Source: JAZNQN01 sp045590195 (GTDB lineage Bacteria; Bacillota; Clostridia; UMGS1883; UMGS1540). From it: 15,564 bases of DNA. Location: positions 1-15,564 of the forward strand of contig JAZNQN010000025.1 in NCBI GenBank assembly GCA_045590195.1. Direction: 5' to 3'. Made by a program: the position numbers and the translations under genes. The notes below the pieces were generated by a model, which searched no databases, was not told where the DNA came from, and saw only the letters and a list, made by a program, of their open reading frames with translations. Below are positions 1 to 6,925 of the stretch, piece after piece (the stretch's first letter is position 1; each line of letters opens with the position of its first letter).

Positions 1-41
1 AGCAGTTTTAAATATCAGATTTTTGTGTTTAGACGCGAAAC

Positions 42-78
42 AAAAAGTCCGTAATACTTTCGTATTTCGGACTTTTTT
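42..78 (+). terminator. Rho-independent terminator of an upstream gene
   Basis: Arms 42-57 and 62-77 pair over 16 positions with a single mismatch around a TTTC loop, and the right arm ends in a T run. It probably ends a gene lying to the left of the window. A short open tail in frame 1 reaches a TAA at 52-54 and another stop lies at 9-11, so which frame belongs to that gene cannot be decided. I see nothing convincing in the remaining leader up to the first gene at 204. Confidence 0.8.
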
Positions 79-203
79 GACAAAGTATAAACCAAAAAGA
101 TGGCTTTAAAACCGATTCTTCCTTATGAGTGAGCGGCTAAAGCGGCTTTTTTATGTATAAAAATTTTTACCTGTAAAATAATATAAACATAAATTATTAT
201 GGG

Positions 204-1586
204 GTGGTAAAAATTTTAAAAACATTTATAACAAAAATGCCGGATAAAGCGGGCGAGTTTTTAAATGCCAGCCGGATAATAACAGAAAATGGCGGACAAA
301 TTAAAAGAGTAAGCTACAACAAAGCAGTTGATGCACACACTCTTTTTGTTGATATAAGTGCAGAAGAGGAGAACATTGGCAAAATTGAAGAAAAACTATA
401 TTCAAAAGGATATTTAAATTATGCGGGATATGGCAAAGTGTTACTTATTTCAATGAAAATTTCATATACTATTTCAAGCATAACAGAGCCATTGAATATT
501 ATAGAAAAATACCAAATGAATATATCGTATATAAACGGAGCAGAAAAGGGAGATGGAATTTGCCTTAAACTCGGTCTTCTGGTGGAAAATATTTCTGATA
601 CAATTAGCTTTTTAAACGAGCTGAGTACAGTTGGCGACGTTAAAATACTAAAAAATGACATTACCGAAAAAAATCTTGACAATACGGTTTTTTATATAAG
701 CTTTGCCCACGATATGAGAAAAATTTTGTCGCTGAGTCAGGCTGATACCAATACTATTATTATAAATTCCAATAAAATTATGCAGCGCCTTGAAGAGGCC
801 GGGGAAAATCCGCTTAAAACATTTGAATATATTAAAAAAGTAGCACAGTTTATTGAAAACCACAAAGGGAAAAATTTTGAAGCAAAGATTTTTTCGAAAA
901 AAGTAAACGAAAAAATAAATTTTTATATGATTGAGCCGCCTTGCGGCAGTAACAGTTTTATAATAGAGGCTCAGGATGAACTTTTGTTTGTTGATTGCGG
1001 ATTTTCTTGTTTTGAAGAAGAAATGGATAGAATATTTTGTGAGTTGTTTGAAGATTTTAAAAGACGGAAAAAATACCTGTTTTTAACTCATTGCGACATA
1101 GATCACGTGGGGCTTTGCCATATTTTCGACAAAATTTTTGTAAGCGAAAAAACTTATGAAAACTTTATTCTGGAAAAAAAGGGAGAAAAAAATTTCAGGG
1201 AGCAATGCGAGCATCACGAGGCATATCACGCTATAACAAAAATAATAAGCAGATACAAAACGCCTGAAACAGACAATATGTTTGTAACAGAAAAAATAAA
1301 ATTTGCCGATGCTGAGTTTAAAATAACTGAGGGCAGTGGCGGCCATGTTCCGGGAGAGAGTTTACTTATATGGGAAGAAGAAAAAATTGTTTTTTGCGGA
1401 GATATATTTGTAAATTCTGCAGGGTTTTCTGCAGAGCAGGCAGAGTTTAACTCTTACGCACCATACCTTACTACAAGCGTTAATATAGATTCGAAAAAAG
1501 CACTTTCCTACCGCAACGAATTTATGAAAAATTTCAAGGGATATCTGGTTTGTCCTGGACACGGGAAATGGTGTATTTTGCAGTAA
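204..1586 (+). CDS. ACT domain-metallo-beta-lactamase fusion protein
   Basis: This 460-residue cytoplasmic protein appears to join two ACT-like ligand-binding domains (about residues 3-73 and 78-155) through a helical linker to a metallo-beta-lactamase-fold hydrolase (about 245-460). The metal motif is H296-C-D298-I-D300-H301, followed by H381 in a GGHVPGE loop, D400 in CGD and H453 in PGHG, so all ligand positions are filled, but the usual second histidine of HxHxDH is an aspartate. ACT domains usually bind amino acids or small ligands, so an allosterically controlled hydrolase is a reasonable guess; the substrate is unknown. The start is GTG within GGGGTGG, with no clear upstream Shine-Dalgarno. 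The next ATG (237) would remove the first ACT strand, so GTG at 204 is preferred. It lies 46 bases before the deacetylase gene, probably in one transcript. Confidence 0.8.
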   Translation: MVKILKTFITKMPDKAGEFLNASRIITENGGQIKRVSYNKAVDAHTLFVDISAEEENIGKIEEKLYSKGYLNYAGYGKVLLISMKISYTISSITEPLNIIEKYQMNISYINGAEKGDGICLKLGLLVENISDTISFLNELSTVGDVKILKNDITEKNLDNTVFYISFAHDMRKILSLSQADTNTIIINSNKIMQRLEEAGENPLKTFEYIKKVAQFIENHKGKNFEAKIFSKKVNEKINFYMIEPPCGSNSFIIEAQDELLFVDCGFSCFEEEMDRIFCELFEDFKRRKKYLFLTHCDIDHVGLCHIFDKIFVSEKTYENFILEKKGEKNFREQCEHHEAYHAITKIISRYKTPETDNMFVTEKIKFADAEFKITEGSGGHVPGESLLIWEEEKIVFCGDIFVNSAGFSAEQAEFNSYAPYLTTSVNIDSKKALSYRNEFMKNFKGYLVCPGHGKWCILQ

Positions 1587-1632
1587 TAAGAATAGGGCTT
1601 AAAACATAAAATAAAACAAAAAAGGAGGGTAT

Positions 1633-2418
1633 ATGAAAAAACTTTTTTGTTTTATTTTTTCTTTTTTTATTTTAACAGGATGCAGCAATATAAGCACAAA
1701 TGAAAATGCAATAATGAATGTGAGTACACAAAATTTATATGACAAAAAGCAGGGCTGGGGTTTTAAAAAGATTGAGGGGAAAAGCCCTCAATTTACAAAA
1801 GAACAGATAGAAACAATGGAAAAATATAACTGCATTTATCTTGGAAAAGACGAAAAAAACATTTATTTAACATTTGACGAAGGCTATGAAAACGGCTATA
1901 CAGCTCCAATACTTGATGTTTTAAAAAAACATGGTGTACCTGCGGCGTTTTTTATAACAGGGGATTATTTTGAAAAAAATGAAGATTTAATTAAAAGAAT
2001 GCTTGATGAAGGGCACATAGTTGGAAATCACACTTTAAATCATCCTTCTTTGCCTGACAAAAGTGCTGAAGAAATTCAAAGAGAAACAGAAGGCCTTAAT
2101 GATAAATTTTATAAAAAATTTGGAATTAAAATGAAATATGTTCGTCCGCCTATGGGAGAATACAGTGAAAAAAGTTTGGAAATCACGAAAAATCTGGGGT
2201 ATACAAATGTTTTCTGGAGTTTTGCATACAAAGACTGGGAAGTTGACAACCAGAAAGGAAAAGAAAACACTTTAAGCCAGATAAAAAGGTTTTTACACGG
2301 CGGAGCGGTTATTTTATTACACGCAGTTTCGAAAGACAATGCCGAAGCAATGGAAGAAATTATTACATATGCCCGCAAAATGGGTTTTGAGTTTAAATCA
2401 CTTGATGAATACAAATAA
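1633..2418 (+). CDS. pdaA: Polysaccharide deacetylase, PdaA-like lipoprotein
   Basis: This is a NodB-fold carbohydrate esterase of the PdaA (delta-lactam-biosynthetic de-N-acetylase) group, which removes N-acetyl groups from peptidoglycan muramic acid during spore cortex formation. The N-terminus is a lipoprotein signal ending in LTGC (C17), so the mature protein should be anchored outside the membrane. Catalytic motifs are in order: TFDEGYENG with D82 and E83, metal-binding H133 and H137 in GNHTLNH, R171 in RPPMGEY, and H230 in LLHAVS. The length of 261 residues is normal for the family. A strong AAAGGAGG (1621-1628) precedes the ATG. The next gene is spoIVB, which supports a sporulation role. 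Assignment to PdaA rather than another paralogous deacetylase rests on the TFDxGYENG form of motif 1 and on the neighbour. Confidence 0.87.
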   Translation: MKKLFCFIFSFFILTGCSNISTNENAIMNVSTQNLYDKKQGWGFKKIEGKSPQFTKEQIETMEKYNCIYLGKDEKNIYLTFDEGYENGYTAPILDVLKKHGVPAAFFITGDYFEKNEDLIKRMLDEGHIVGNHTLNHPSLPDKSAEEIQRETEGLNDKFYKKFGIKMKYVRPPMGEYSEKSLEITKNLGYTNVFWSFAYKDWEVDNQKGKENTLSQIKRFLHGGAVILLHAVSKDNAEAMEEIITYARKMGFEFKSLDEYK

Positions 2419-2423
2419 AAACA

Positions 2424-2453
2424 GGATATGATAACATTCGCCGGGGCAAATTA
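2424..2453 (+). promoter_or_regulatory. Candidate forespore (sigma-F/sigma-G) promoter of spoIVB
   Basis: GGATA at 2424-2428 resembles the -35 element of forespore sigma factors. GGGCAAATT (2444-2452) fits the sigma-F -10 pattern GGnnAnAnT at 15-base spacing. CAAATTA (2447-2453) differs from the sigma-G -10 pattern CATWHTA at one position, at 18-base spacing. SpoIVB is made in the forespore in Bacillus subtilis, so the location is sensible. The match is by eye, from remembered consensus sequences. Confidence 0.4.
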
Positions 2454-2473
2454 AACTTGGGGAGTGTTGACAA

Positions 2474-3496
2474 ATGAACAAACTTTCAAAAGGACTGATA
2501 GCGTTTGCCGCAGTTTTTTCGCTTTGTTTTTTGTCGGCAGAAGACACTCAAAAAAGTGAAGCAGCGGCAACGAAGGTTATGGTTGGCGGCTCTTCTATAG
2601 GGCTGAGGCTGTATCTTGACGGGCTTTTGGTTGTTGGGGAGAGTGATATTTTATCGGGCAGTGTGAAAAGTTGTCCCGGAAAAAACGCAGGTATTCAAAA
2701 GGGTGACAGAATAACAAAAATTAATGGAGAAGAAATATCTGATGCAGTAGAATTTTGTAATAAAATTCAGGAAAACGGTAGCAAGGAACTGGTTCTAGAG
2801 GTTGTGCAAAGCAATAATCTTTGCGAAAAAAGGGTTACGCCTGTGTACTACAACGATACGGGCGAATACAAAATAGGCCTTTGGGTGCGCGACAGTACAG
2901 CCGGCATTGGCACTATAACCTATGTGCTTAGCGACGGCTCTTTTGCTGCCCTTGGCCACGGAATTTCTGATATTGATACCAAGGATTTGGTTACAGTAAA
3001 AGAAGGCGATGTTCTTGGCAGCAGAATAAATTCGGTTTTAAAAGGAGAGGCCGGCGCCCCGGGTGACCTCAGGGGAACATTTGATATGAATTTTGCAGGA
3101 ACAGTTTATAAAAACACACCAAACGGGATTTTTGGCGTGCTTTCAAAAAATGCACTTGCAGGTAAAGAGGTTGAAATTGCGTCATCTGACGAAGTTCAGG
3201 TAGGAAAAGCCGTAATACTGACTAATGTTGAAGGGCAAAAGGTTGAACCGTTTGACATTGAAATTGAAAAAACATTGCCCTTTGGCGGCAGCGACGGTAA
3301 AAATATGGTTATAAAAATCTGCGATAGCGCCCTTATAGAAAAAACAGGGGGAATTGTTCAGGGGATGAGCGGTAGTCCTATCGTTCAGAACGACAAATTG
3401 GTTGGCGCTGTAACTCATGTTTTTGTAAACGATCCGACTCGTGGTTATGGGATTTTTATAGAAAACATGCTGGCGGAAGCGGAGAAAATTAAATAA
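2474..3496 (+). CDS. spoIVB: SpoIVB peptidase, forespore-to-mother-cell signalling protease
   Basis: SpoIVB is the S55-family serine peptidase secreted from the forespore that cleaves SpoIVFA and so triggers pro-sigma-K processing in the mother cell. The 340-residue protein has an N-terminal hydrophobic segment (about residues 5-22), a PDZ domain (about 38-112, with GIQKGDRITKINGEEI) and a peptidase domain (about 125-340). H162 lies in ALGHGISD and S299 in GMSGSP, the expected catalytic pair. The C-terminal NDPTRGYGIFIENM is typical. It is shorter than the 426-residue B. subtilis protein as remembered, mainly before the PDZ domain. GGGGAG (2459-2464) is the ribosome site. Downstream lie no spo0A but an AraC gene and sugar-enzyme modules, and the 3' end from the catalytic serine onward recurs, broken off, at 6756 and 12265. 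Confidence 0.93.
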   Translation: MNKLSKGLIAFAAVFSLCFLSAEDTQKSEAAATKVMVGGSSIGLRLYLDGLLVVGESDILSGSVKSCPGKNAGIQKGDRITKINGEEISDAVEFCNKIQENGSKELVLEVVQSNNLCEKRVTPVYYNDTGEYKIGLWVRDSTAGIGTITYVLSDGSFAALGHGISDIDTKDLVTVKEGDVLGSRINSVLKGEAGAPGDLRGTFDMNFAGTVYKNTPNGIFGVLSKNALAGKEVEIASSDEVQVGKAVILTNVEGQKVEPFDIEIEKTLPFGGSDGKNMVIKICDSALIEKTGGIVQGMSGSPIVQNDKLVGAVTHVFVNDPTRGYGIFIENMLAEAEKIK

Positions 3497-3526
3497 AAAA
3501 TGCCCGTTTAGAAACGGGCATTTTTT
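3495..3526. terminator. Bidirectional terminator between spoIVB and AraC gene 1
   Basis: AAAAAATGCCCGTTT (3495-3509) pairs perfectly with 3512-3526, giving a GC core flanked by A and T runs that can work on both strands. It starts at the spoIVB stop codon and covers the last codons of the convergent AraC gene, which ends at 3508. Confidence 0.88.
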
Positions 3527-4332
3527 CTATACTGTTTTGGAGTCTTTCCGTTATAGACTCTAAATGCAGAATAAAAGTTATGGACAGTTTTGTAGCCGGT
3601 AGCTACAGAAATTTCTTCGACAGATTTATTTGTATCTGTCAGTAGATTTTTTGCTTTGTTCATTCTTAATAATAAAATCCGTTCACGAAAGGTCTGGCTG
3701 TAAAGTTTTGCAATTATTCTTTGTGTTTGCCCAACACTAAGGTGAAGCAAATCCGCCAATTCGGTTATCCTTGGTGCCTTGTCATATTCTGACTGAAAAT
3801 ACTGCTCAATAATATATATCCTGTAATTGTTGTTCTCTAAAGTAACGGTTTTTTTTGCATCAATATCCTGTGACAAGTAAATTTCTGCAAGCATTGCGGC
3901 AAGCTCGTGCAAGCAGGCAGCTATAAGTTCTTTCTTGTATGTATAATTATTATAATAATACTCTAAAATCCGTTCAAAAGCATTGACAGCCGGAAAGTTT
4001 TTGAAAACCATTATATTCTTTTTGGTTTGCCATTTATCATCATTCCAAAAGGACAAAAACATACAGTAGGTGTCGTCATCGGCAGAAAGAGAGTGTGCTG
4101 TTTTTTCTGGAATCAGAACCATCTCACCTGCTGTGATTTTTTGAGTCTCTTTTTCGTATGCAATTTCTACAGAACCCTTGAAGCAATATATTATTTCATT
4201 GAATTTATGCGAATGATTTTCAGAGCGATAATTATTCCTTTGTTTAAAACCATTATCTATAAAGAAAATGAATTCTGTGTCCGATACTGTAACGCGGAAT
4301 TCGTCGTATAAAGACCTGCTGTTTTCTTTCAA
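3508..4332 (-). CDS. AraC-family transcriptional regulator (module 1)
   Basis: A 274-residue regulator with an N-terminal cupin-type sensing domain (H40, H42 and E46 in HSHKFNE, then ITAGEMVLIPEKTAH with H80) and a C-terminal pair of AraC helix-turn-helices (about residues 188-210 and 236-258). Such proteins usually bind a sugar in the cupin and activate the adjacent catabolic operon. It is divergent from the propeller-enzyme gene, with 159 bases between them, so control of that gene is likely. The start codon is TTG: AAAGGAGG at 4341-4348 on the minus strand sits 8 bases before it, and no ATG is as well placed. The gene converges on spoIVB across a shared terminator. Confidence 0.9.
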   Translation of the reverse strand: MKENSRSLYDEFRVTVSDTEFIFFIDNGFKQRNNYRSENHSHKFNEIIYCFKGSVEIAYEKETQKITAGEMVLIPEKTAHSLSADDDTYCMFLSFWNDDKWQTKKNIMVFKNFPAVNAFERILEYYYNNYTYKKELIAACLHELAAMLAEIYLSQDIDAKKTVTLENNNYRIYIIEQYFQSEYDKAPRITELADLLHLSVGQTQRIIAKLYSQTFRERILLLRMNKAKNLLTDTNKSVEEISVATGYKTVHNFYSAFRVYNGKTPKQYRKNARF

Positions 4333-4403
4333 TTACAACACCTCCTTTCGTATATATTATATCAAAACAAAGGCTGATGTGCAAGAAGAAACTACCATTA
4401 TAT

Positions 4404-4452
4404 AACATTAACTGTGTTAAAATGTTGCGTTTTTGTATTGCCTGTGCATAAT
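4404..4452 (+). promoter_or_regulatory. Candidate operator and promoter for the module 1 operon
   Basis: The stretch 4404-4426 holds nested imperfect inverted repeats: AACATT with AATGTT outside, and TTAAC-TGT-GTTAA inside. Just downstream a weak promoter can be drawn, TTGCGT (4425-4430), 16 bases, CATAAT (4447-4452). A weak -35 beside a dyad suits AraC activation. The transcription start is not known. Confidence 0.33.
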
Positions 4453-4491
4453 ACATATGATAAACTGTAAAAAAATGAAGGAGTATAAAAG

Positions 4492-6024
4492 ATGATAAAT
4501 TTAGGTACAAGAAGAGAAGTCTTTTTTGATGATTATCTTATTAACGAAGATAAAAGCACAGCCGATATATTACTACACAAGCCCGTTCCTGAGGATATTG
4601 TAATGTTGTTTGACAAAGAGTGGGAGGTTAACTCCAGTTATGTGCATTTCTTTGAGGATGACGGCATTTACAGAATGTATTATATTGCGTGGGACAAGGA
4701 GAAATTTATCTCACAAACATCAGATGCAGATGACAAAAAGCTTCGTTGCTGTTACGCAGAAAGTAAAGACGGATTGAACTGGACAAAGCCTGACCTTGGT
4801 ATATATGAGTTCCATGGCAACAAGAAAAACAACATTATCTTTATGGCAGACTGGCTTGATAATTTTTATGTTTTTAAGGATACAAACCCTGCCTGCCCAT
4901 CTGAGGAAAAATATAAAGCGATAGTTAAAGACAACTATTTTGAAAGACACGGCCTTACATCGTATTTCAGCGCCGATGGCGTAAATTTCAGACCGGGTCG
5001 TTTTATAACCGATCAGGGCGCTTTTGATACTATGAATGTTGTGTTCTGGGACGAGAGCATAAATAAGTACAGAGGATATATTCGCAGTTTTCACGATATT
5101 CCCGTTAAAAGAGGGGATGGTGATTATCTTGACTACCGCTCGTACTTTGTAAATGGCGAAAAGCTTGAGTTTGCTCCCGGTTTTGATACCGACGATATTA
5201 AAAAAATAGGGGCAGGTGTTTTAAATCTTGGCAAAAGGGATATACGCTACATAGAATCAGAAGATTTTGTAAACTGGACAAAGCCTGAAAGAATAAATTT
5301 TGGAGAAAGCGAAGATATACCCCTTTATACAAACTGTGTGTCAAAATATGAGAGAGCGCCTCATATGTACATAGGCTTTCCGACAAGGTATATGGAGAGA
5401 AAAGAATGGACAAAATCTTTTGATGTTTTAAGCGGCAGAGAAGAACGCATTAAAAGAATGAAAACTCTTTCAAAACGAGAAGGACTTGCAATTACAGATT
5501 GTGCATTTATGTGCTCGAGAGACGGTAGGAACTTTAAGCGTTATGACGAAGCCTTTTTCAAAGCAGGTCCGGAATATGGCTACAACTGGGTTTATGGCGA
5601 CTGTTATCCTGCAAAAGGTTTTCTTACAACCAAGTCAAAATTTGACGGTGCTGACGATGAACTTTCTATGTTGAATCGTGAGTACACGAGCACTTGTGAA
5701 GTGTTAAGACGTTACACCTTAAGAATGGACGGCTTTACATCTGTTCACGCTGGAGCCACAGAAAAGGTTCTTGTGACTAAAGCATTTATATTTGAAGGTA
5801 ACAGGCTTTTTGCCAATATGGCTACATCTGCCTGCGGATATATGCATTTTGAAATAGCGGACAAAGAGGGTAATCTTGCTTCAAGCTGCGAAATGTTCGG
5901 TAACAGCACCGATAAACTAATAGGCTTTGAAAAGGATTTGTCCGCATTTGCAGGAAAAGAGGTGGTTATGACTGTTCGTATGTGTGATGCTGATCTTTAC
6001 GCAATACGTTTTTTAAAGGAGTAA
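4492..6024 (+). CDS. Beta-propeller glycosidase-like protein (GH32/43/117/130-like fold)
   Basis: A 510-residue protein with no signal peptide, so probably cytoplasmic. Blade-like motifs recur: SKDGLNWTKP (91-100), SEDFVNWTKP (256-265) and SRDGRNFKRY (342-351), each near a YAES, YIES or CAFMC strand. With the early FFDDYLI and RMYY motifs this points to a five-bladed propeller of the kind found in invertase, arabinanase and mannoside-phosphorylase families. The last roughly 90 residues look like a beta-sandwich, as in GH32 enzymes. I cannot assign a family number, substrate or catalytic acids. AAGGAG (4478-4483) lies 8 bases before the ATG. It is the first gene of a two-gene operon facing away from AraC gene 1, so breakdown of an imported oligosaccharide is inferred. 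Confidence 0.7.
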   Translation: MINLGTRREVFFDDYLINEDKSTADILLHKPVPEDIVMLFDKEWEVNSSYVHFFEDDGIYRMYYIAWDKEKFISQTSDADDKKLRCCYAESKDGLNWTKPDLGIYEFHGNKKNNIIFMADWLDNFYVFKDTNPACPSEEKYKAIVKDNYFERHGLTSYFSADGVNFRPGRFITDQGAFDTMNVVFWDESINKYRGYIRSFHDIPVKRGDGDYLDYRSYFVNGEKLEFAPGFDTDDIKKIGAGVLNLGKRDIRYIESEDFVNWTKPERINFGESEDIPLYTNCVSKYERAPHMYIGFPTRYMERKEWTKSFDVLSGREERIKRMKTLSKREGLAITDCAFMCSRDGRNFKRYDEAFFKAGPEYGYNWVYGDCYPAKGFLTTKSKFDGADDELSMLNREYTSTCEVLRRYTLRMDGFTSVHAGATEKVLVTKAFIFEGNRLFANMATSACGYMHFEIADKEGNLASSCEMFGNSTDKLIGFEKDLSAFAGKEVVMTVRMCDADLYAIRFLKE

Positions 6025-6030
6025 ATAGGA

Positions 6031-6702
6031 ATGAATAACAAAACAATAAAAAATGTTGTGCTTTGGACAACTTTTGTATTAATTGTTGTTGCAGGAATAG
6101 TTTTTAAACAACCTTTTATACGAATGTTGCCTCTGTTGATTTCACTGTTTATTGTGCTTTTTCAGGCAGAAGCAAACCGTTATTCGTTTATAGCCGGAGG
6201 AGCCAACGCTCTGTTTTATACTTATGTTTATTTTCAAGTGGGGTTGTATGCATCTGCTGCAAGTGCCTTGTTTTTCTCATTTCCAATACAAATTCTGACT
6301 TTTATTAGCTGGAATAAACATTCATATGAAAAAACAACCAGATTTAAGAAACTATCAGTCAAAGCCAGAGTTTGTATCTGTATAGGATTTGTTGCGGTAT
6401 GGCTTGGTGTATTAAAAATACTGCAGCTTGCAGGTTCAGGATATGCTGTTTTAGACAACACAGCATCACTGCTTGGGGTACTGGTTTCTGTTCTTACAAT
6501 GATGGCTTATGTTGAGTATTCTTATTTATGGCTGGTTTCAACAAGTTTAAATATTATATTAAATATTCAGGTCACATTAAATGACCCAAGCCATATACCC
6601 TATGTAATATTTACTGCTTACAATATGTGGTGTGTGGTGAATGCATTTAAAAATGTACAGAAGCTTTACAAAAAGCAACAGGCAGAAAGAGTAAAAGATT
6701 AA
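6031..6702 (+). CDS. PnuC-like integral membrane transporter
   Basis: A 223-residue, very hydrophobic protein with about seven or eight membrane segments (for example near residues 8-25, 30-47, 52-70, 73-93, 113-133, 141-160, 162-180 and 185-205). The second half, from VLDNTASLLGVL through the aromatic YLWLVSTSLNIILNIQ to a final TAYNMWCVVNAFK, matches the layout of PnuC transporters, which carry nicotinamide riboside or related vitamins and share a fold with SWEET sugar carriers. Its ribosome site AAAGGAG (6015-6021) lies in the last codons of the propeller gene, only 6 bases away, so translation is probably coupled. In this setting a nucleoside- or sugar-like substrate linked to the propeller enzyme is possible but unproven. 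Confidence 0.68.
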   Translation: MNNKTIKNVVLWTTFVLIVVAGIVFKQPFIRMLPLLISLFIVLFQAEANRYSFIAGGANALFYTYVYFQVGLYASAASALFFSFPIQILTFISWNKHSYEKTTRFKKLSVKARVCICIGFVAVWLGVLKILQLAGSGYAVLDNTASLLGVLVSVLTMMAYVEYSYLWLVSTSLNIILNIQVTLNDPSHIPYVIFTAYNMWCVVNAFKNVQKLYKKQQAERVKD

Positions 6703-6731
6703 ACAAAATAACCATCTGAATTTCAGTGATT

Positions 6732-6772
6732 TGTTGTCACCTATTGACAACAGTGGTGTCGGGTTCACCCAT
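6732..6772 (+). repeat. 41-base junction repeat, copy 1
   Basis: This stretch matches 12241-12281 at 40 of 41 positions; the one difference is A at 6739 against C at 12248. The first 24 bases have no counterpart in the intact spoIVB gene and contain a small dyad, TTGTC-7 bases-GACAA (6734-6750). The last 17 encode VSGSP and the first bases of the next codon, the start of the broken spoIVB copy. It is a candidate element end or recombinase site. Confidence 0.85.
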
Positions 6773-6890
6773 AATACAAAACGGAAAGCTTATCGGCGCT
6801 GTAACACACGTTTTTGTAAATGATCCAACTCGTGGATATGGGATTTTTATAGAGAATATGCTGGCGGAAGCGGAGAAAATGAGTAGATAA
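6756..6890 (+). pseudogene. spoIVB: Broken spoIVB 3' end, copy B
   Basis: Reading from GTG at 6756 gives VSGSPIIQNGKLIGAV and then the SpoIVB C-terminus including NDPTRGYGIFIENM, ending at TAA (6888-6890). Only the last 44 residues, from just before the catalytic serine, are present: no PDZ domain, no catalytic histidine and no ribosome site. The final bases, ATGCTGGCGGAAGCGGAGAA, are identical to the intact gene at 2474-3496, whereas the first 36 bases from the serine codon differ at half their positions, mostly silently. It probably makes no protein. Confidence 0.9.
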
Positions 6891-6924
6891 AAGTACCCAT
6901 TTGTTTTTACCAATGGGTACTTTT
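6889..6924. terminator. Bidirectional terminator after spoIVB copy B
   Basis: A perfect 13-base stem, AAAAGTACCCATT (6889-6901) with 6912-6924, encloses a 10-base loop. It starts inside the stop codon of the spoIVB fragment and ends one base before the end of AraC gene 2, as at the other two spoIVB ends, although the stem sequence is different. Confidence 0.88.
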
Positions 6925-6925
6925 A

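Larger units (their letters stand above)
3428..6818 (+). mobile_element. Putative inserted module 1 (AraC, propeller enzyme, PnuC-like protein)
   Basis: The unit is drawn from a conserved block near the end of spoIVB (3428-3453) to the same block in the second, broken copy (6819-6844). It carries the end of spoIVB, a bidirectional terminator, a convergent AraC gene and a two-gene divergent operon. The direct duplication of a gene 3' end at both sides resembles islands that integrate into the end of a gene. No recombinase gene or transposon ends are seen, so the exact borders and the mobility are inference. Confidence 0.42.

Noticed and set aside
129..155. GCGGCTAAAGCGGCTTTTTT as a second terminator before the first gene
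   Set aside because: The two GCGGCT words are direct, not inverted, repeats, so no stem forms despite the T run.
6744..6772. TTGACA in the junction repeat as a -35 promoter element
   Set aside because: Nothing resembling TATAAT occurs 16-18 bases downstream in either copy, and the sequence there is fixed spoIVB coding sequence.
6720..6772. The end of a group II intron or a tRNA-like remnant (GGGTTCACCC) at the spoIVB junction
   Set aside because: No domain V-like hairpin or reverse transcriptase gene lies upstream, and the tRNA-like bases are simply the SGSP codons. No cloverleaf can be drawn.
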